A stretch of 64,000 nucleotides of DNA from Echeneis naucrates (Eukaryota; Chordata; Actinopteri; Carangiformes; Echeneidae): positions 186,001 through 250,000 of the forward strand of contig NC_042521.1 of assembly GCF_900963305.1 (NCBI RefSeq). Reading direction: 5' to 3'. Shown here piece after piece: positions 19,866 to 35,824 of the stretch. The notes beneath the pieces were generated by a model. The model was not told the origin of the DNA, made no database searches, and saw nothing but the letters and a program-made list of their open reading frames with translations. Each line of letters starts with the position of its first letter. Position 1 is the stretch's first letter. Position numbers and translations under genes: made by a program.

Positions 19866-20973
19866 AGACGCTGAGGGGGTATTATTGTTATTATTGTCTG
19901 TAGGTCTGTCCAGGCTGACCCCGCCCCCTGTCCCTTGCCCAGAGTGAGCTTGCTCCAGAACACCCTGTGACCCGGAAACAGATCTGAGGAGAAGATGGAT
20001 GAATATTTCATATTTACAAACATTTTTATTTCCTCTGAAGAACCTGAACCACAAACCAGAGAAGAGAAATACAGGAGAAGACAGCGCCACCTGGAGGACA
20101 GACTCACAACATTCAGCCAGAAATAACACAAGGAAATCTTTAGTCTTTAGGTGATTGATGTAAATATCCGAATAATTTGAATTCAATTTGTCATTATTTG
20201 TCCTTATTTCCATCATTCTCTCGTTTCCTCCCTTTCCTCCTCTCCTACCATCTTCCCTTCTTTTGTTCCTTAGTCCGTATTTCCTTCTCTTCCTCTTCCA
20301 TCATCTCCAGCTTCTATTTTCACTTCCTAAGCTTTTCATTCTTTTCTCTTCCATCACTCTTCATCTGTTCCTCCTCCATTAGACAAAGCGTTTCTCATCT
20401 TTTATTGATGTTTATCAGCAGATGGTGTGTGTTTGTTTACAGGCTGAACTGAGCCTCGTGTCTTCCTGAAGGTTTCTGCGGTCACGTTACAGTTTGTTGT
20501 TTTCAGCTTCAGTCTGAACCTTCGTCATCTAAAGAAAATAAGATCAAATGTTTATCCAGACAGATATAAACAAATAACACAATGAACACAACTCATTGTG
20601 TTCTTCACCGTGACAGGAGTCAGTCTGCTGTCATCACAATAATGATAAAAAAGCAAAGCTGGTCTGTTTTATTCAGACTTATTGCTGTATGGTATCAGAG
20701 CGGGCGGACCTTTAAACTCACCTTCCTCTGAACAGCATCAGATGATCTCAGTTTGTTGGTCACTCCTTCGGCTCTTCAGGTGCTGGGTTTGGTTCCTCTC
20801 AGGCCTTTTTGACCAGAATTCAGATCCCCAAAGACTCCTCTAAAGACCACCTGTTCCAGACCTGCAGGAGGAACTGGTTAACTTGTGAGGAGCTGATAAT
20901 GTCAACAGGTGAGCAGGTTCCAGATTCTGGTTGAGGATAAACGTGATCTGAAGAAAAGCTGTTTCATTTGTGT
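19866..20973. other. Intergenic DNA between PLEKHO1 and ANP32E
   Basis: No gene is seen. A pyrimidine-rich stretch lies at 20210-20400. It produces open frames rich in Ser, Leu and Phe that I do not regard as coding. Confidence 0.5.
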
Positions 20974-22922
20974 TTTATTGAAAACCTTCTGTTACATCAC
21001 ACAATAAGTCAAATACACTTCGTCCCCACAGACGGAACAATGGAGGGAAACTAACAGCTGACAGGAGTGAGCTGGGGTCAGGGGTCAAAGGTCAAAGGCA
21101 TGGCTCAACTATTACCTCGCTGCAGGAAAGTAAAACCACCTGGAAAAAGATTTGTTAAAATAAAAACCTACCTGAAGCTGTGTCTATTTACAATATTGCC
21201 TTAAAAACCAGTTAAAATCGGCCTCAGCTCCCACAGACATGACCTCTGACCTCTGCAGAGCCTCACCTTAAACACTATTCCCCCACCAAGAGGATGATCA
21301 ACTGATGGGTTGTTAGGGAAACTGATCTGGAGCAGAAACGGAGAAAAGTGATGCATTTAAGGTGAAGCTCAAAGCCCAGGCTTGTCAGGGACAAACCAGA
21401 CTCACCTGGACCTAAACAATGACCTGCTTCTGAAAAGGTTGGTCCTGATTCCCTTGAGGCCGAGTGTGTGAAGCAGCAGGTCCATCCTGTTTCAGGCCCT
21501 GCCTCCTGCTGATGGTGCGTTCAGGTGACTCCACCAGCTCTAACTGGAAGAGGTTTGAACCTGGTCTGGATCTGGACTGTGAAGTTTGAGAAGCTTTCTG
21601 ATTGTGAATTGGACATTTCTGAGTTGATGAGCTGATGTAGAGAACCTGAACGCACCACACACTTCATGTAAAAGAGGGGGTCTGGTTTAGGAGGCGGAGC
21701 CTGAGGTATGACATGGCAGTAGCGGTCTGTATGTCAGAAAGTGACAGGCGGTTTGAGGACAAGTCAAACTGAGAACATCAACAGCAGAACTAAACGCTGC
21801 TCCCTCCACCCTGGAGGGAACTGACAACAAATCAAACACACCAGTGACGTGATCAGGTCTGAGGCGGACTGGAGCAGAAGGTCTGAGACACATCAAAAGT
21901 TGACACGGAAACATGCAAAGTCCCTGATTGGGTGCTGGACCAAGGTCCTGAAGGGGGCGCTCTCCTCTCCGACAGAGTCCAAAGACTGATATGGCTGCAG
22001 AGACCTGGGTCCTGTTAACAGGTCCAGGTGGTGGTCTGAAGGCTCAGAGGCATGTGATGATGATGAAGATGATCAAGAGGGTCTTGATGTGAGTCATCAT
22101 GTTTGTTCTTGAGTACAGATCCAGGGTTCTGTTCCAGACTCTTTCAGGAAGCTGTGGAGGTTCAGTCCAGTCCAGGCTACAAGACCCTCAGACATCCCAG
22201 TCCCGGCCCAAATGAGATGTGTCCGTGGATCAGGATTCAGATCTAGGATGCTGTCGCTCTGGACTGGGGCTGGGGTTTTATGAAAATACTGTTAAAAACT
22301 TCCTGAGGCGACTCGGGACCTGGTCTGTTAATGGTAACCATGGCAACGCACCACCTGAGAACAGGTAGTTGATGAAAACAATGTCTGAGTGTGGTTCCGG
22401 TCTGGTAGAGGGATGGGGGTCTTGTGGTCTGGAGAGTTCCTTAGGACACAACTGAGAAAGTTTCTATAAAAAGTTCTGAGCGGGACCAGGATCTGGTCCC
22501 TCGAGTTTGTGTACATAACCTGGATGTGGACTGTACTGGACTCAAAGAGGCAAAATGTGGTCTAGTGTGATCTGGTTTCTGGATTTCACACCAGAACCTC
22601 TGCTGATGAGGATCCACAGCAGGACTTCACCTTCAGAGTCAGCCATCCAGAGACCGTTCAGACCAGGGTCGGGGTTCAGGATGTGGAGAGGAGAGACAGA
22701 AGCTTTGATCCCGAACCAGATTTAAAGGGAGACGGAGTCCGGCAGGTTCAGGTCTAAAAAACTTCTTATAAATCACCTAAAGAAAAGACGTTCTACTGCG
22801 GAGCTATGACATCACTGTCCCCATCGCTGCTGTGGGGTGTTGTCTGGACTTCGGGTCCGGAGGTGGACTGAGACGGACAGAAACGGGACAGGATGACACA
22901 CAGACGGTGGCTGGACGGAGGA
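20974..22922 (-). terminator. ANP32E 3' UTR with candidate poly(A) signal
   Basis: On the minus strand an AATAAA occurs at 20979-20974. A 3' UTR of about 1.9 kb would run from the ANP32E stop codon to it. I saw no other gene-like content in the interval. Confidence 0.45.
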
Positions 22923-25824
<2,902 letters not shown>

Positions 25825-25829
25825 GTCGA

Positions 25830-26130
25830 GGTTGCTTCAGAGGAGGTCACTTAGGGCGGTGAACGGCAGGAAGGTCCCCGGCTCAGAGCGGAGGCTGTTC
25901 GGCTCTGACGGACTCACCTCACCGACTGATCCTCCATGATACGTTCACCCCGCCCCCTTCAAGGAAGCCCCGCCCCTCGCCGCACACGGTTGGCTGCGTG
26001 TCTCTCTGTTGCCGCCGATTGGACGACAGACGTGTCAATCACAGTTGATCGCCCGTAATCCACGATCTGGGTAGGAATATCCCCAAAGACACTGACGGGC
26101 ATACTCAAAGCATCATGGGAAATGTATTTC
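25830..26130 (-). promoter_or_regulatory. ANP32E promoter region
   Basis: The region is GC-rich. It holds GC-box-like stretches (ggggcgg and gggggcggggt on the minus strand) near 25955-25980. A ZNF143-like motif (minus strand TACATTTCCCATGATG) lies at 26111-26126. Assignment is by position and motif only. Confidence 0.45.
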
Positions 26131-29089
26131 TTCCTCACTGATGGTCAGCTGACCGAGATACGAACTTGTTTCGATTAACCGTCAATCGCCTGACTGATCA
26201 ATCAGTTCAACTGTGTTTGTATGAAGTTCTAAACAAACTCTAAAAAACATAAATGCAGATTTCAAATTAAAAGGTCCATACCTGAACTTCTCTGGTCTTT
26301 CATTTTGGAGGGTTGCTCCAGGAGAGAGCTGATTGGTTTCTAAACCTTAAAAGCACATAAGATTTCAGGTTAAATATTCAGACTAACTAAAGCCTGCAGT
26401 GGATGGCGGGCCCAGATGGGTGGGGCTGTTCTGTTGTGACATCACAGTTTTAAGTTTGGCTGTAGGGACCTTTGTCAACCACTGACCTTAAGAACCATAC
26501 TGCGATATCACAGTGATGACTTGCAGCTCATAAATAACATTTTTGGCCATCAGTGTCACCTGAATGCCTCGTGCTGCATTCAGATGTTGCTCTCTGAAAA
26601 CCCAAACGACAACACAGAGGATCTATTCGAAAATGCAAGTGTTTATATTTCAGATGACCAATACAGGCAGCCATCATCATCACATTGAAGCATTCAGGTA
26701 CAGTTAAAAAAATACAACTTTATATGTACATAGAAAAAGGTTGGCTTAGCTGAGCTTATAAAAATAACTATCACACTCAACTGAACCGACACAGATCAGG
26801 GGAAAGAGTCCAAAGAGCTCAACAAGACCGTCAGCTGGCAGGCAGTTGATCAATTATCAATAACTGATATATTACCGAGGGATTGGACCAGGACTGAACC
26901 AGGACTCTTTAAGGGCAGTATATAGAATAATCTCATCTGATTTCTAAAATCCAGACGTGGGCCTCCTGTTACATTTTAAGGTTTTTCTGTGACATTTTAA
27001 AGCAAAATGTTTTTGACTAAAAGAAGCTGTGCTCCGTTCACAGAAACAACCAGACTGAACTTCTACTCCCATTCAGAGATTTTTAAAGCACATAAACAAA
27101 CAGTTCCTTGTTCCTGTTTCATGTTGAGCTTCATTTGCCAATGTCTCAACTTCAACTGTTTTCCAACATTTTTGAGGATCAGACAATAAATCCATAACAT
27201 AATTAACTGATAATCAATAACTATAATAAACACCTTGTATCATTTATACAGTGCTTATGCTTCAAATATCCAAGTGTCTGTATCAAAGCCAGTTCACTGC
27301 TCATCTGATGGCACTCAAACCAAAGGAAGTGACCTGTCAAAAAAAAAAAAAAAGGTTTAAAACGTCCAGAGTCCAATTTAAACCCCAGACCAGGTCCTGA
27401 AAGTTAAAACCAGCTCATAGTTTAAAAGACAGAGGCAGCTGATGATTAATAATCAACTACAGACATTAGCAGGAAGTCAAAGTGTCCATGAACAAGGGTC
27501 ACAATCGATTGTTTCCTTGCGATGTTAAGATCTGCATTTCTATTTATGATTTTATTATCATTGTTATCAGTGATGTTTTGTATTAACCTATAAAAGGAAC
27601 TAATCAATCATTAAAATTATTGATGGCTGTTTTTGAAGACTGGTTCAGTCCAGGTCAGAGGCCTCAGTTTATGGGCTGGAAACATAAGGATTCGCTCTGA
27701 CACTTTTAGCTTCCCTGTGTTGTGTTCAGGGACCAGGTGGGAACCTGGTCAGTGGAATTTGTCACATCTGAAAACTAACATCCAGAGACAAAAAGGAAAT
27801 AAACCAGGGAACAACAGAAACAGCAAATGGTTCAGGGCGATGTAGCGTCCTGTCACTCGGTCTATTCTCTTCCGGGTAGGCAAAATAGTGCAGCCTACAG
27901 AGAAGTTTAGGGTTTCAAACATGGCCACATGGTCCACTTCATTAAAAACTGGAGTTATGAAGGCATCAGACTGACATCTGTGCAGAAAGGTGAATATCAC
28001 AGAAGGGATGAGCACGGCTCTGGTAGGGATAACACTGTGCACTAAAACAAACTAAAGAGCCCCCTTAAACAGAATCACTTGTTTTGCACAAAACAGCTGC
28101 CTGCTATCTTTCTGGAGATGCTGAGACCAATGGGGAAGCCAAATGTGGTAAAGCTAGGAACCCAGGGAGGACTGAATTCCTGAGCCTTTATGTCTGATTT
28201 TGGATTAATGATTTCAATTAAACCTACATCTGCCTGAGTTCTCTCTTTGACCCAGTCACTCCTCTCTGTAGCAGCCATTCTGCATCGCATTTAAGATTGC
28301 ATTCAGTTCAAAGGACTAGGGGAAACCCAAACTACCAATGTATTTGAGTTATCTGTTTGAACTCCAGATTTTCCTACCCTTTTGCCTTTTTGGGAAAGCT
28401 AACTTGCTTCCCTTTGCTGACATGTTGTTGTAAAAACTTTCAAGGATGCAAAATTGTGTTAAAACTCCAACATGTTTACTTGGTACATCTTTAATTCTTC
28501 TTTCTTTTCCTGTTCTCTGCCTTTTAGGAATACCTTTGTCTTCCCCTCAAAAATGTAGGTGTACAATCATTCAGGGATTCAAAATGGCACACAACTAAAC
28601 TTCACTGTTGTGTTTGGTGAAGCCTTTTGCTATTAACTACTTTTTTTTTTTTTTTTTAAGATATCTCAGCATCCACACTTTCAGTGATTCAGTGCATGAT
28701 GGAGCTCCACTGTCCCCCTCTTTGTCCTCCATTCGTCTGTCTTTGTCCTCCATTCGTCTGTCTTTATCCTCTGACTGTCTTGTGGGGTAGTCATTTTGCT
28801 CATCTCATTTTGCCTCATGTTTCGACAGTTTCTTTCAGGGATTCAAAATGGTCAATGACTGAAATCCATGGTGTTTGTTAAGTCTGTTTTTCATTATCAG
28901 TGGATTTTTCGGGTGAACCATTTTGCATTTCCTCTGTTGTCTCAAATCATTCTGGGATTGAAAATAGTGACATGGCCCCTCCCCTCCTCCATGCTGTTAA
29001 ATGGGATACAAACGTACGAGTAAAACCAACCTTCTCCAGTGATGACGTGTCTTTTTGTTGGTGTCACCCCCCCTACCACCCCGTCTCTG
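26131..29089 (-). other. Long 3' region of GABPB2 and intergenic DNA
   Basis: About 3 kb of AT-rich DNA without recognisable coding content. A minus-strand AATAAA at 27556-27551 could end GABPB2. A poly(T) tract lies at 28642-28659 and a short tandem duplication (cctccattcgtctgtcttt) at about 28727-28765. No RNA gene was recognised. Confidence 0.4.
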
Positions 29090-30355
29090 TTAGGAGCTGA
29101 CCTCTGTTGTTTCTCCCCCCGTTTCCACCAGCGTCACCTGCCCCTCCTCCCCCTCCATGATGATGCCTCCCTCCTGCAGCACCACCATTTCTCCTTCCTC
29201 CTCCACCACACCGGTGGCCCCTTCTTCCTCGTCCTCCTCTCCGCCCACCACCTCCTCTGGGCTAGCAGCTGCATTTGTGGTGGTGCTTCCGGGGGCCATG
29301 GCAGAGGCGTTGGCATTGTTGGCCTGACTCTGGGCCATGGCCTCCAGCTTGATGCGGTACTCCTCGGCCTCCTGCTCTTTACGCAGGAGCTGTTGTCGGT
29401 ACTCCTGAGCCTTCCTGTTAGCCTCCTGAAGCTGCCTCTGCAACAGTTCCTACAAGGAGTTGGGTTGGATGAGATTTTTGGGGGGGGGGTTATGGTTATT
29501 CACACCAAAACTGCAGCCACCTGTTCTGCTAGTGAAAGAGACTGAATAAACCAACTGCTGAGTGAACACCGTCACTAACAGCTCACACTAACAATCAATA
29601 ACTGACAACAGCTGGCTAACCAACAAACATGAACGAAAGTAACTTAACTACACAAAGTTAACTACACAAACTCACCGTCTCTCCTCCATCGTTGTGGTTG
29701 TTGGCCACCTCAAGCTTCCTCTTTCTGGAGGGTGGAGGCTGAGGGTCTTCCGTCACAACCTCCTCTGTCACTGTGTTAGCCGGCACAGCTAGCACTAAAA
29801 ACAAACCAACCGCCCATCCCAAAAAAACAAACAAACAAACAAAACAAAACAAAAAACAGTCAGCATCCAAATACAGCTGTGACTCAGAACACACTGCACT
29901 GGTTCAAAGGTCGTACTCTGCTGTCCGTGCTGCATAGTAACAAAGAATGGCTGTGCCATCCCTCCTGTCGTCTGCAGGTTGCCATGTTGGTCCGTTACTA
30001 TGGTGATGACCCTCTGCCCACCTTCATTGACAACAGCTGCATGCTGTATGTTGGAGTCCAGAGCATTGGCCGCCATTGCCTCTTCTGAGTCTCCTGAGGC
30101 ACAAAAATCGACACTAAGATCAAACCAGTGTGCCTGGACATCACTGCATGTGTGTGTGTGCGTGCGTGCATGTGTGTACCTGCATTGGCCTTGTTAAGCA
30201 GCTCAGCCAGATTGACTACGCCCCCCTGGATGGCAGGGATACCTTGGATGATGAACTGAGGTTGGTTGGTGGCAGAGCTCGTCTCCACATTCATGCTCAC
30301 CTGGTTCATATTCACCTGATTCATGTTCACTTGATTCTGCATCCCCTCCTGCATG

Positions 30356-30393
<38 letters not shown>

Positions 30394-31644
30394 CTAAATG
30401 CTCTTGTGCCTGTTTTTTTTTTTTTCTCTGTGTTGCCCATAACCCATATTTGGAATCGTCTGATTCTGTCTGAATCATTTCAGACTCTGTTCTTTCTAAT
30501 TTCTTTATAATCAGGGATAAAAGCTCAGAAAACAAGAACTAACCAGAAACACACTTTACATTTTTCTAGATCAAAACCAGAATAGAGATGTTCAACACAG
30601 AGCTTGAATCTTCAAAAAACATGAAACAGGTCAGAACTGTCTCCATGTTTATCTCACCTGGAGCAACAGTATCAGCTCCGTGTTCTGGATGTCGACGGCA
30701 ATGTCGAATGGCGTCTTGTCGAACTTACTGAGTGCATGCACGTCAGCTCCGTGTTTGATGAGGGTCTCGGCCACGCCATGGTGTCCGTGCTGTGCCGCCC
30801 AATGCAGGGCAGTCATCTTCAGCATGTCTTTGGCATTGATGTCAGCGCCACTCTGTAAGAATATGCAGGTTTGAAAACACAATGACTAAAAGTCAAATGT
30901 GACAAATGCATGGTTTGGGTTTGTTGTTTCTGAGAGAACATCAGCTGATCCAGGTCTGTATCTGCTGGAAGCTGACGTCAGGTTTATGACCTTAGTCATT
31001 GTCAATACTTAATTTCCCTCATGGTAGACTGAAGCTCCGATGTCAAAGATCAGATTCTTATGTCACAGCACCTGGGAATGAGCCAGTATTGACCCTGAGG
31101 TTTTCTCACCCGGACAAGCAGCTCCACGATGACGGTGTGTCCCTCCGCAGCAGCCATATGCAGCGGGGTCCTGTCCACCTTGGTTCGCGCATCTCTGCTG
31201 ACGCCAGCCCTCAGCAAGACATCAGCGGTGGAGTAATGACCGTGTTGCGCAGCCAAGTGGAGGGGGGACGTCCCAAGCTACAGAACACAGAGATACCACC
31301 TTTACTGCCATCAGAGGACAAAGTGCTAATAATTAGTAAAAGACAACAGGTCTGGACAGCCTTATCCATTCATCATACAAGAATTAACTTTCCATAAAGA
31401 GTTACGAAGTCAGTGGCTCCAATGTTGAGTGAAGTCACATAATGTGTGAACACATTTCCTGGTCATACACTTCAGACTTGAAGAATTTGTCTCAGACAAA
31501 ACAAACAGCCTGCTCAGAGCAGATCTGCGGTCTCACCCAGTCCGTAGTGAACGGAGCGCCATTGGCCATCAGGTTTCTGACCTCGTCATCTTGACCTTTA
31601 CGAGCCGCCTCCAACAGACGCTTCCCCAGGTCCACCAATGACAT
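29090..31644 (-). CDS. gabpb2: GABPB2, GA-binding protein beta subunit
   Basis: GABP beta joins the ETS factor GABPA through its ankyrin repeats and activates promoters of respiratory and housekeeping genes. Seven minus-strand coding exons are 31644-31537, 31277-31110, 30852-30658, 30348-30180, 30093-29917, 29794-29676 and 29449-29090. They give 431 residues, against 448 in human GABPB2. Four to five ankyrin repeats fill residues 5-155 ([61 protein letters not shown]). [24 protein letters not shown] and [16 protein letters not shown] follow. The C-terminal coiled coil for dimerisation is [20 protein letters not shown]. The ending ([20 protein letters not shown]) favours beta-2 over beta-1. 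The block around SVLATLAALAEA found in human beta subunits is absent. A short VNMNQ triplication occurs near residue 160. An acceptor lies directly before the ATG. Confidence 0.95.
30358..30390. repeat. (CA)n microsatellite at a GABPB2 acceptor
   Basis: On the transcribed strand this reads as GT repeats ending ten bases before the exon that starts at 30348. Confidence 0.85.
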
Positions 31645-33480
31645 CTGGTCCAGAGGGACAGAGGAACATTCACAGATTAGGTCATTGGTCTGTACTAACA
31701 GACTGCAAACCGTTCCTGGTAACAGTGCGTCATCACTATTTATCTATTATCTCTATATGAATGTACTATCACATCATTTTCTGGTAGTAACTGAAAATGA
31801 CGGGTTTACGTTATAAACCAACGTGGATAATAACGTGTGTTTTAACATACATGGGTCGTCAGTACTGAAATTATATCCAGCTAAATCAGCAAAGGTGAAG
31901 GCTTTGGTTACCTTCTGCTCCTTTCTGGTTCACCGTTATCGTCATTTTTGTAATGAAGAATGCATCAATATCTTTTCCATTAAAAAGTGTGTTGTAGAGC
32001 TGCAGCAGTAACACCGAGCTGTCCGATAATAGGTGCAGAGCTGCGGGTTGTTTTTGTGCTAACATTATGATGTAAAACAGTCCAAACTCCACAAACACCG
32101 ACCGTATAAACACACACATAATGTCCGGCCTCCATCAGGCAGCGCCGGGCGGCCTCAGACCGGGTACAATATTCTTTATTGGGGCAGCAGACAAAGCTAG
32201 CTAAGTTAGCCGCCTGTGTGTCCGATAATGGGACCATTTCATTTAACAGGACTCGCTATAGCCATACAGCGGAGACGGACGAGGTGTTTCTCCCCGCGGC
32301 CGAGGAGCCATTTTACGCGCCTTGGCGGACAGAAAGAATCCGCCACGTGCCACGTCCCCCCCGGTACCCGTCTCCGATCCTGGCTGTTATCTGCCGGTAA
32401 ACACTGTCCCCTCTTCGGCCCGAACATTTACAGTAGCACTGACAGGAAACCGTTTGATATTAAGTTGTTGGTTTTCCGGGGGAAGTCACGGAGAAATTTC
32501 CTATTTTACACGCGGAGAAAAAACTACTTCCACATCCGGTTAACTAGCTTTCTTCAGCGCGAACCGTCAAACGTGCTACCGGAGAGCTCCCCGCTAACAG
32601 CCCGGCCCCCCCACCTCTCGGAGTCGGTGTCTGGAGCGCTCAGAGGCAGAGACGGGTGTTTTTCCTGTGGCGGCGGTCCTCGGCTCGGATACTCACCGTG
32701 TGGATATTTGTGGGGAGCCAGCCAGCGTTCCCCCGGGCTAACCGTAGCTAACGTTAGCAGGCTAGCCAGCTAGCACAGCAGCCGCCCGGTGCCGGGAGGT
32801 GTGAAGAGGCAGACAGGTGAGTGCTCGCTGCTGGGTGAATCAGTAGATCTGACCTGCGGACTGATGGGAACACTTCCCCTTAGCGGGAGCACACAGAGGC
32901 CGTTACACTCCGCCGCAGCCTGACTGTCCTCCGGTTGTTTACCGCGGAAAGTTACCGAGCGTCAGCCGGCACACACCCGGATGTAACGGGTGCAGCCTTC
33001 AAAATAAGGGCGCCACGGGTTTCCCGCTCCGGAGGTTTATGTTTGGAAAGGTTTGAATTGAGCTCTTTAATCGACAGCAAACGTCATAACTCTATCCAGC
33101 TGTTGGATTGGCCGGTAGCTCCGACAGAATGACATCATCTCCGTGATCCAGCACTCATTCAGAGTGAACATTTTCGGTCGGTACTTAATGTTTAAAGTCC
33201 CGACAGGAAGTGTGGTCACATTACGTTCCATTGACGTTGGTGTTTCGCAGATAGCCGAGTTAGCCGTGAGCGCGTACAGACTCTTAGATTAAACCGAGGC
33301 GGCTTTTACCTTCTGATCTCAGGTTCCCGCGAATTAATGTCTTCTGACGTCACTCAGACTCCGACAGGTGTTTACCTGCAGGTGAGCCGTTAAAAACCCG
33401 CGAGTTCTGTGTTTTAGCTGCTACAAAAATGGCGGCTTCACGACACCGGAGGAGGAAGCCAGACTGAGCGTTAACCTCCC
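31645..33480 (-). promoter_or_regulatory. GABPB2 5' UTR, first intron and CpG-rich promoter region
   Basis: The stretch 32100-33560 is rich in CpG, with many CCG and CGG words and no long credible frame. It fits a CpG-island promoter for GABPB2. A perfect CRE lies at 33345-33352. The exact first exon could not be fixed. Confidence 0.45.
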
Positions 33481-34063
33481 CGTGGGCGGGCTCTGTGAGC
33501 GCGCCCAGACCTGGACACGGACCTCAGGCCGGTCCTGACGGCGGGGCCCGGCCGACCCAGGGTCCGCGGGCCAGAGAGCTGACCTCAGGTCCATCAGGTT
33601 AAATCGTCTGTTCTATAAATCTGGTGACTTTTATAAAGTTATTTCAACATCAGCTGAGAAGCATGAACAGAATCCTTCATCCTTCATTGTATTAAACGAA
33701 CTGTCTCTGGGGGGCCATGTTGGAAATCCCTTTAAAAGCTGGTAGATTTTCAATTAGTTGTTTGTTTGTATTCTGCAAAAACTAATAAAATCGTTTTAAC
33801 TCCCCTTCCCGTCTTTGTTCTGTTCAGCAGATTATGACTGAAGCCAATGTCCTAAAGCTGGAGTCAAACTGTAATTACAGTTAAATTAGCTTTTAGAATA
33901 AGGTCACTTTGATTCATCATTAAACAACAAAGAAAAGGATCATTTTGTCCAGATGTTCATCTCTTTCCGTTGTCTTCATGTTTCACTTCTGAACTGTTTG
34001 CAGGTCAAAAGATGTTTTTTCAAAAGAATCTATCAAAAGTACTTTAATCTGATCAGGAAACAT
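33481..34063. other. Intergenic DNA between GABPB2 and MLLT11
   Basis: No gene or repeat is recognised. The CpG-rich part ends near 33600 and the rest is AT-rich. Confidence 0.5.
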
Positions 34064-35272
34064 TTTATTGTTGACTGTGTGGACAGAATTTATTGTGAGG
34101 CTCCAGATTGAGACGGCTCATAGTGACGCATTCAAACAGCAGCATGAGGAATAAATAAAGAATACACAAATAAAACATGAACAGCAACTGAAAGGGGAAA
34201 AAAGGCACAGAACATAAAACTCAGTGATAAATAAACAACTCTCTAATAAATACATCACATTTGTTTCAATGACCTGAAGGAAATGACAGGAGCTTCAGTT
34301 CACAAAGAGAACCAGGAGACATCACTGACGTTGTGTTTATTTCTTCCACTTTCAGAGCCCTGCAGGGTTGACCTCTGCAGGACCTTCTGCTGATGGTCCA
34401 GGGACCCTTGGAGTCCTGAGGGGGTTCCTGGGGGGTCATCCTGCACTGACATGTTCACCTCTGTTATCAACACCTCGAACATCTGAGATGGGGATCTGGG
34501 GTCTAATCAGGGTCCATTTAGGTTCTTCATTGTGAACAAGTTGAGAACCACAGACTTCCTGAGGGTTCTCTGGGACCTTCTGGAGGACCACTAGAACCCC
34601 CTGAACCATCTGTAGATCCTCTTTAATGACCATTTAGGTCTTCCACCAACCTAAATGATCTTCAGAATCCCACCCACTTCTAAGACCACCTAAAACCTCA
34701 AATAGAACCTTCTGTAAATGTACTGACCTGACATGTTTGTGCAGGAACCTTCAGTCAGGTTACATCATCATCACATGATCAGTCTCCAGGCTCTCTCTGG
34801 TAACACATCTCTGTACAAAACAATGAATCCTGTCCACCCCATCCAGTAATGGAGTTAAACTCATCAGGACCAGAATCTGGTTTCTGTGGACACTGATTCA
34901 GATTTATGGACTGAGATCAACTGGTCTAACAGCTACAATCTTCTGACTTCATTCACACATGTCAGTAACTCTCTGTGTTTTTGGAAAACTGGTTAAGGAG
35001 CGAACACACAGGGGTCTAATCTGAACCAGGACCAGTCTCTGCAGACCTCGGCCCTGTTGGACTGTTGGTGTCAGAACAAGACTCTTATTTTTGGTGACTT
35101 TTCTGAAAACAAATATGTCCCTGATTTTTTTCCTGTTAAAAACTTCAGGCAGGATCAGAGGCAGACACGGCCTGAAGAGGCCTGTCCAGAGAGGCTGGTC
35201 CAGATTCTGGGGTTGGGAGAGGCAGGTCTGGGTTTGGGTCCAGTGAGGCACTCCAATGAGGCCAGCCTGGTC
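34064..35272 (-). terminator. MLLT11 3' UTR with candidate poly(A) signals
   Basis: Minus-strand AATAAA hexamers at 34094-34089 and 34069-34064 would give a 3' UTR of about 1.2 kb. The interval holds no other gene-like content. Confidence 0.5.
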
Positions 35273-35824
35273 TCAGAGCAGCAGGTTGAGGTCGGCCAGC
35301 AGAGTGTCCACATCAGCGATGGGAGCTCTCCAGTAGTTAAAGGAGGAAAACTCGGAGAGCTCCACCTGCAGAGAGACACAGTTCACATCAGACCACCAGG
35401 TGGAACCTGATCCACATTGACAGGAGTGCAGGAGGCCAGCGGGCCAAAGCTCCACCTGCTGCCAGGAGAAGACAGCGAGTCTGAAGCAGAGATCAAACTG
35501 CTGCTGTGAACCTAGTCACCTTAAAGACACCTGGGGAGGACACAAGTCTTTGTTGGGGACAATTTTCAGGGTGCACTAATCAACATTTGGTGCTGCAGTA
35601 GATGTGTCATGTGAGTGAAGTGTGAGACTTTAGAGTCCAGACCCTGAACTTCTCACCTCCTCGTCCTCACTCCTCAGTTTGGACGTCTTGTCTTTTCCTT
35701 TGCTGCCATTAGCTGGACGACTGTCAATCAAGCCTAAATCTTCCAGCTCGGACAGATCGAGGGCTGGGATTGGCTGCCTCCAGAAGAGGAAGGAGTCGTA
35801 TTGGCTGTTTGATTTCTCCATCAT
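35273..35824 (-). CDS. mllt11: MLLT11 (AF1q), small transcription cofactor
   Basis: MLLT11 is a small protein known as an MLL fusion partner. It is highly expressed in neurons and reported as a TCF7/Wnt cofactor. Two minus-strand coding exons, 35824-35657 and 35365-35273, encode 86 residues, against 90 in human. The N-terminus SQYDSFLFWRQPIPALDLSE is nearly the human SQYSSFLFWRMPIPELDLSE. The C-terminus FSSFNYWRAPIADVDTLL matches human YSTFNFWRAPIASIHSFE. The Leu-rich ending is similar to the human nuclear export region. The middle is Lys/Ser-rich and unlike human. Two adjacent ATG codons could start it, and the second would cost one residue. A 5' UTR exon is expected upstream, because an acceptor ends at 35833, eight bases before the ATG. 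The small size and two matching ends make the call strong. Confidence 0.93.

Noticed and set aside
20177-20452. Ser/Phe/Leu-rich frames on the plus strand
   Set aside because: They follow a pyrimidine-rich stretch. No start context, exon signals or similar protein.
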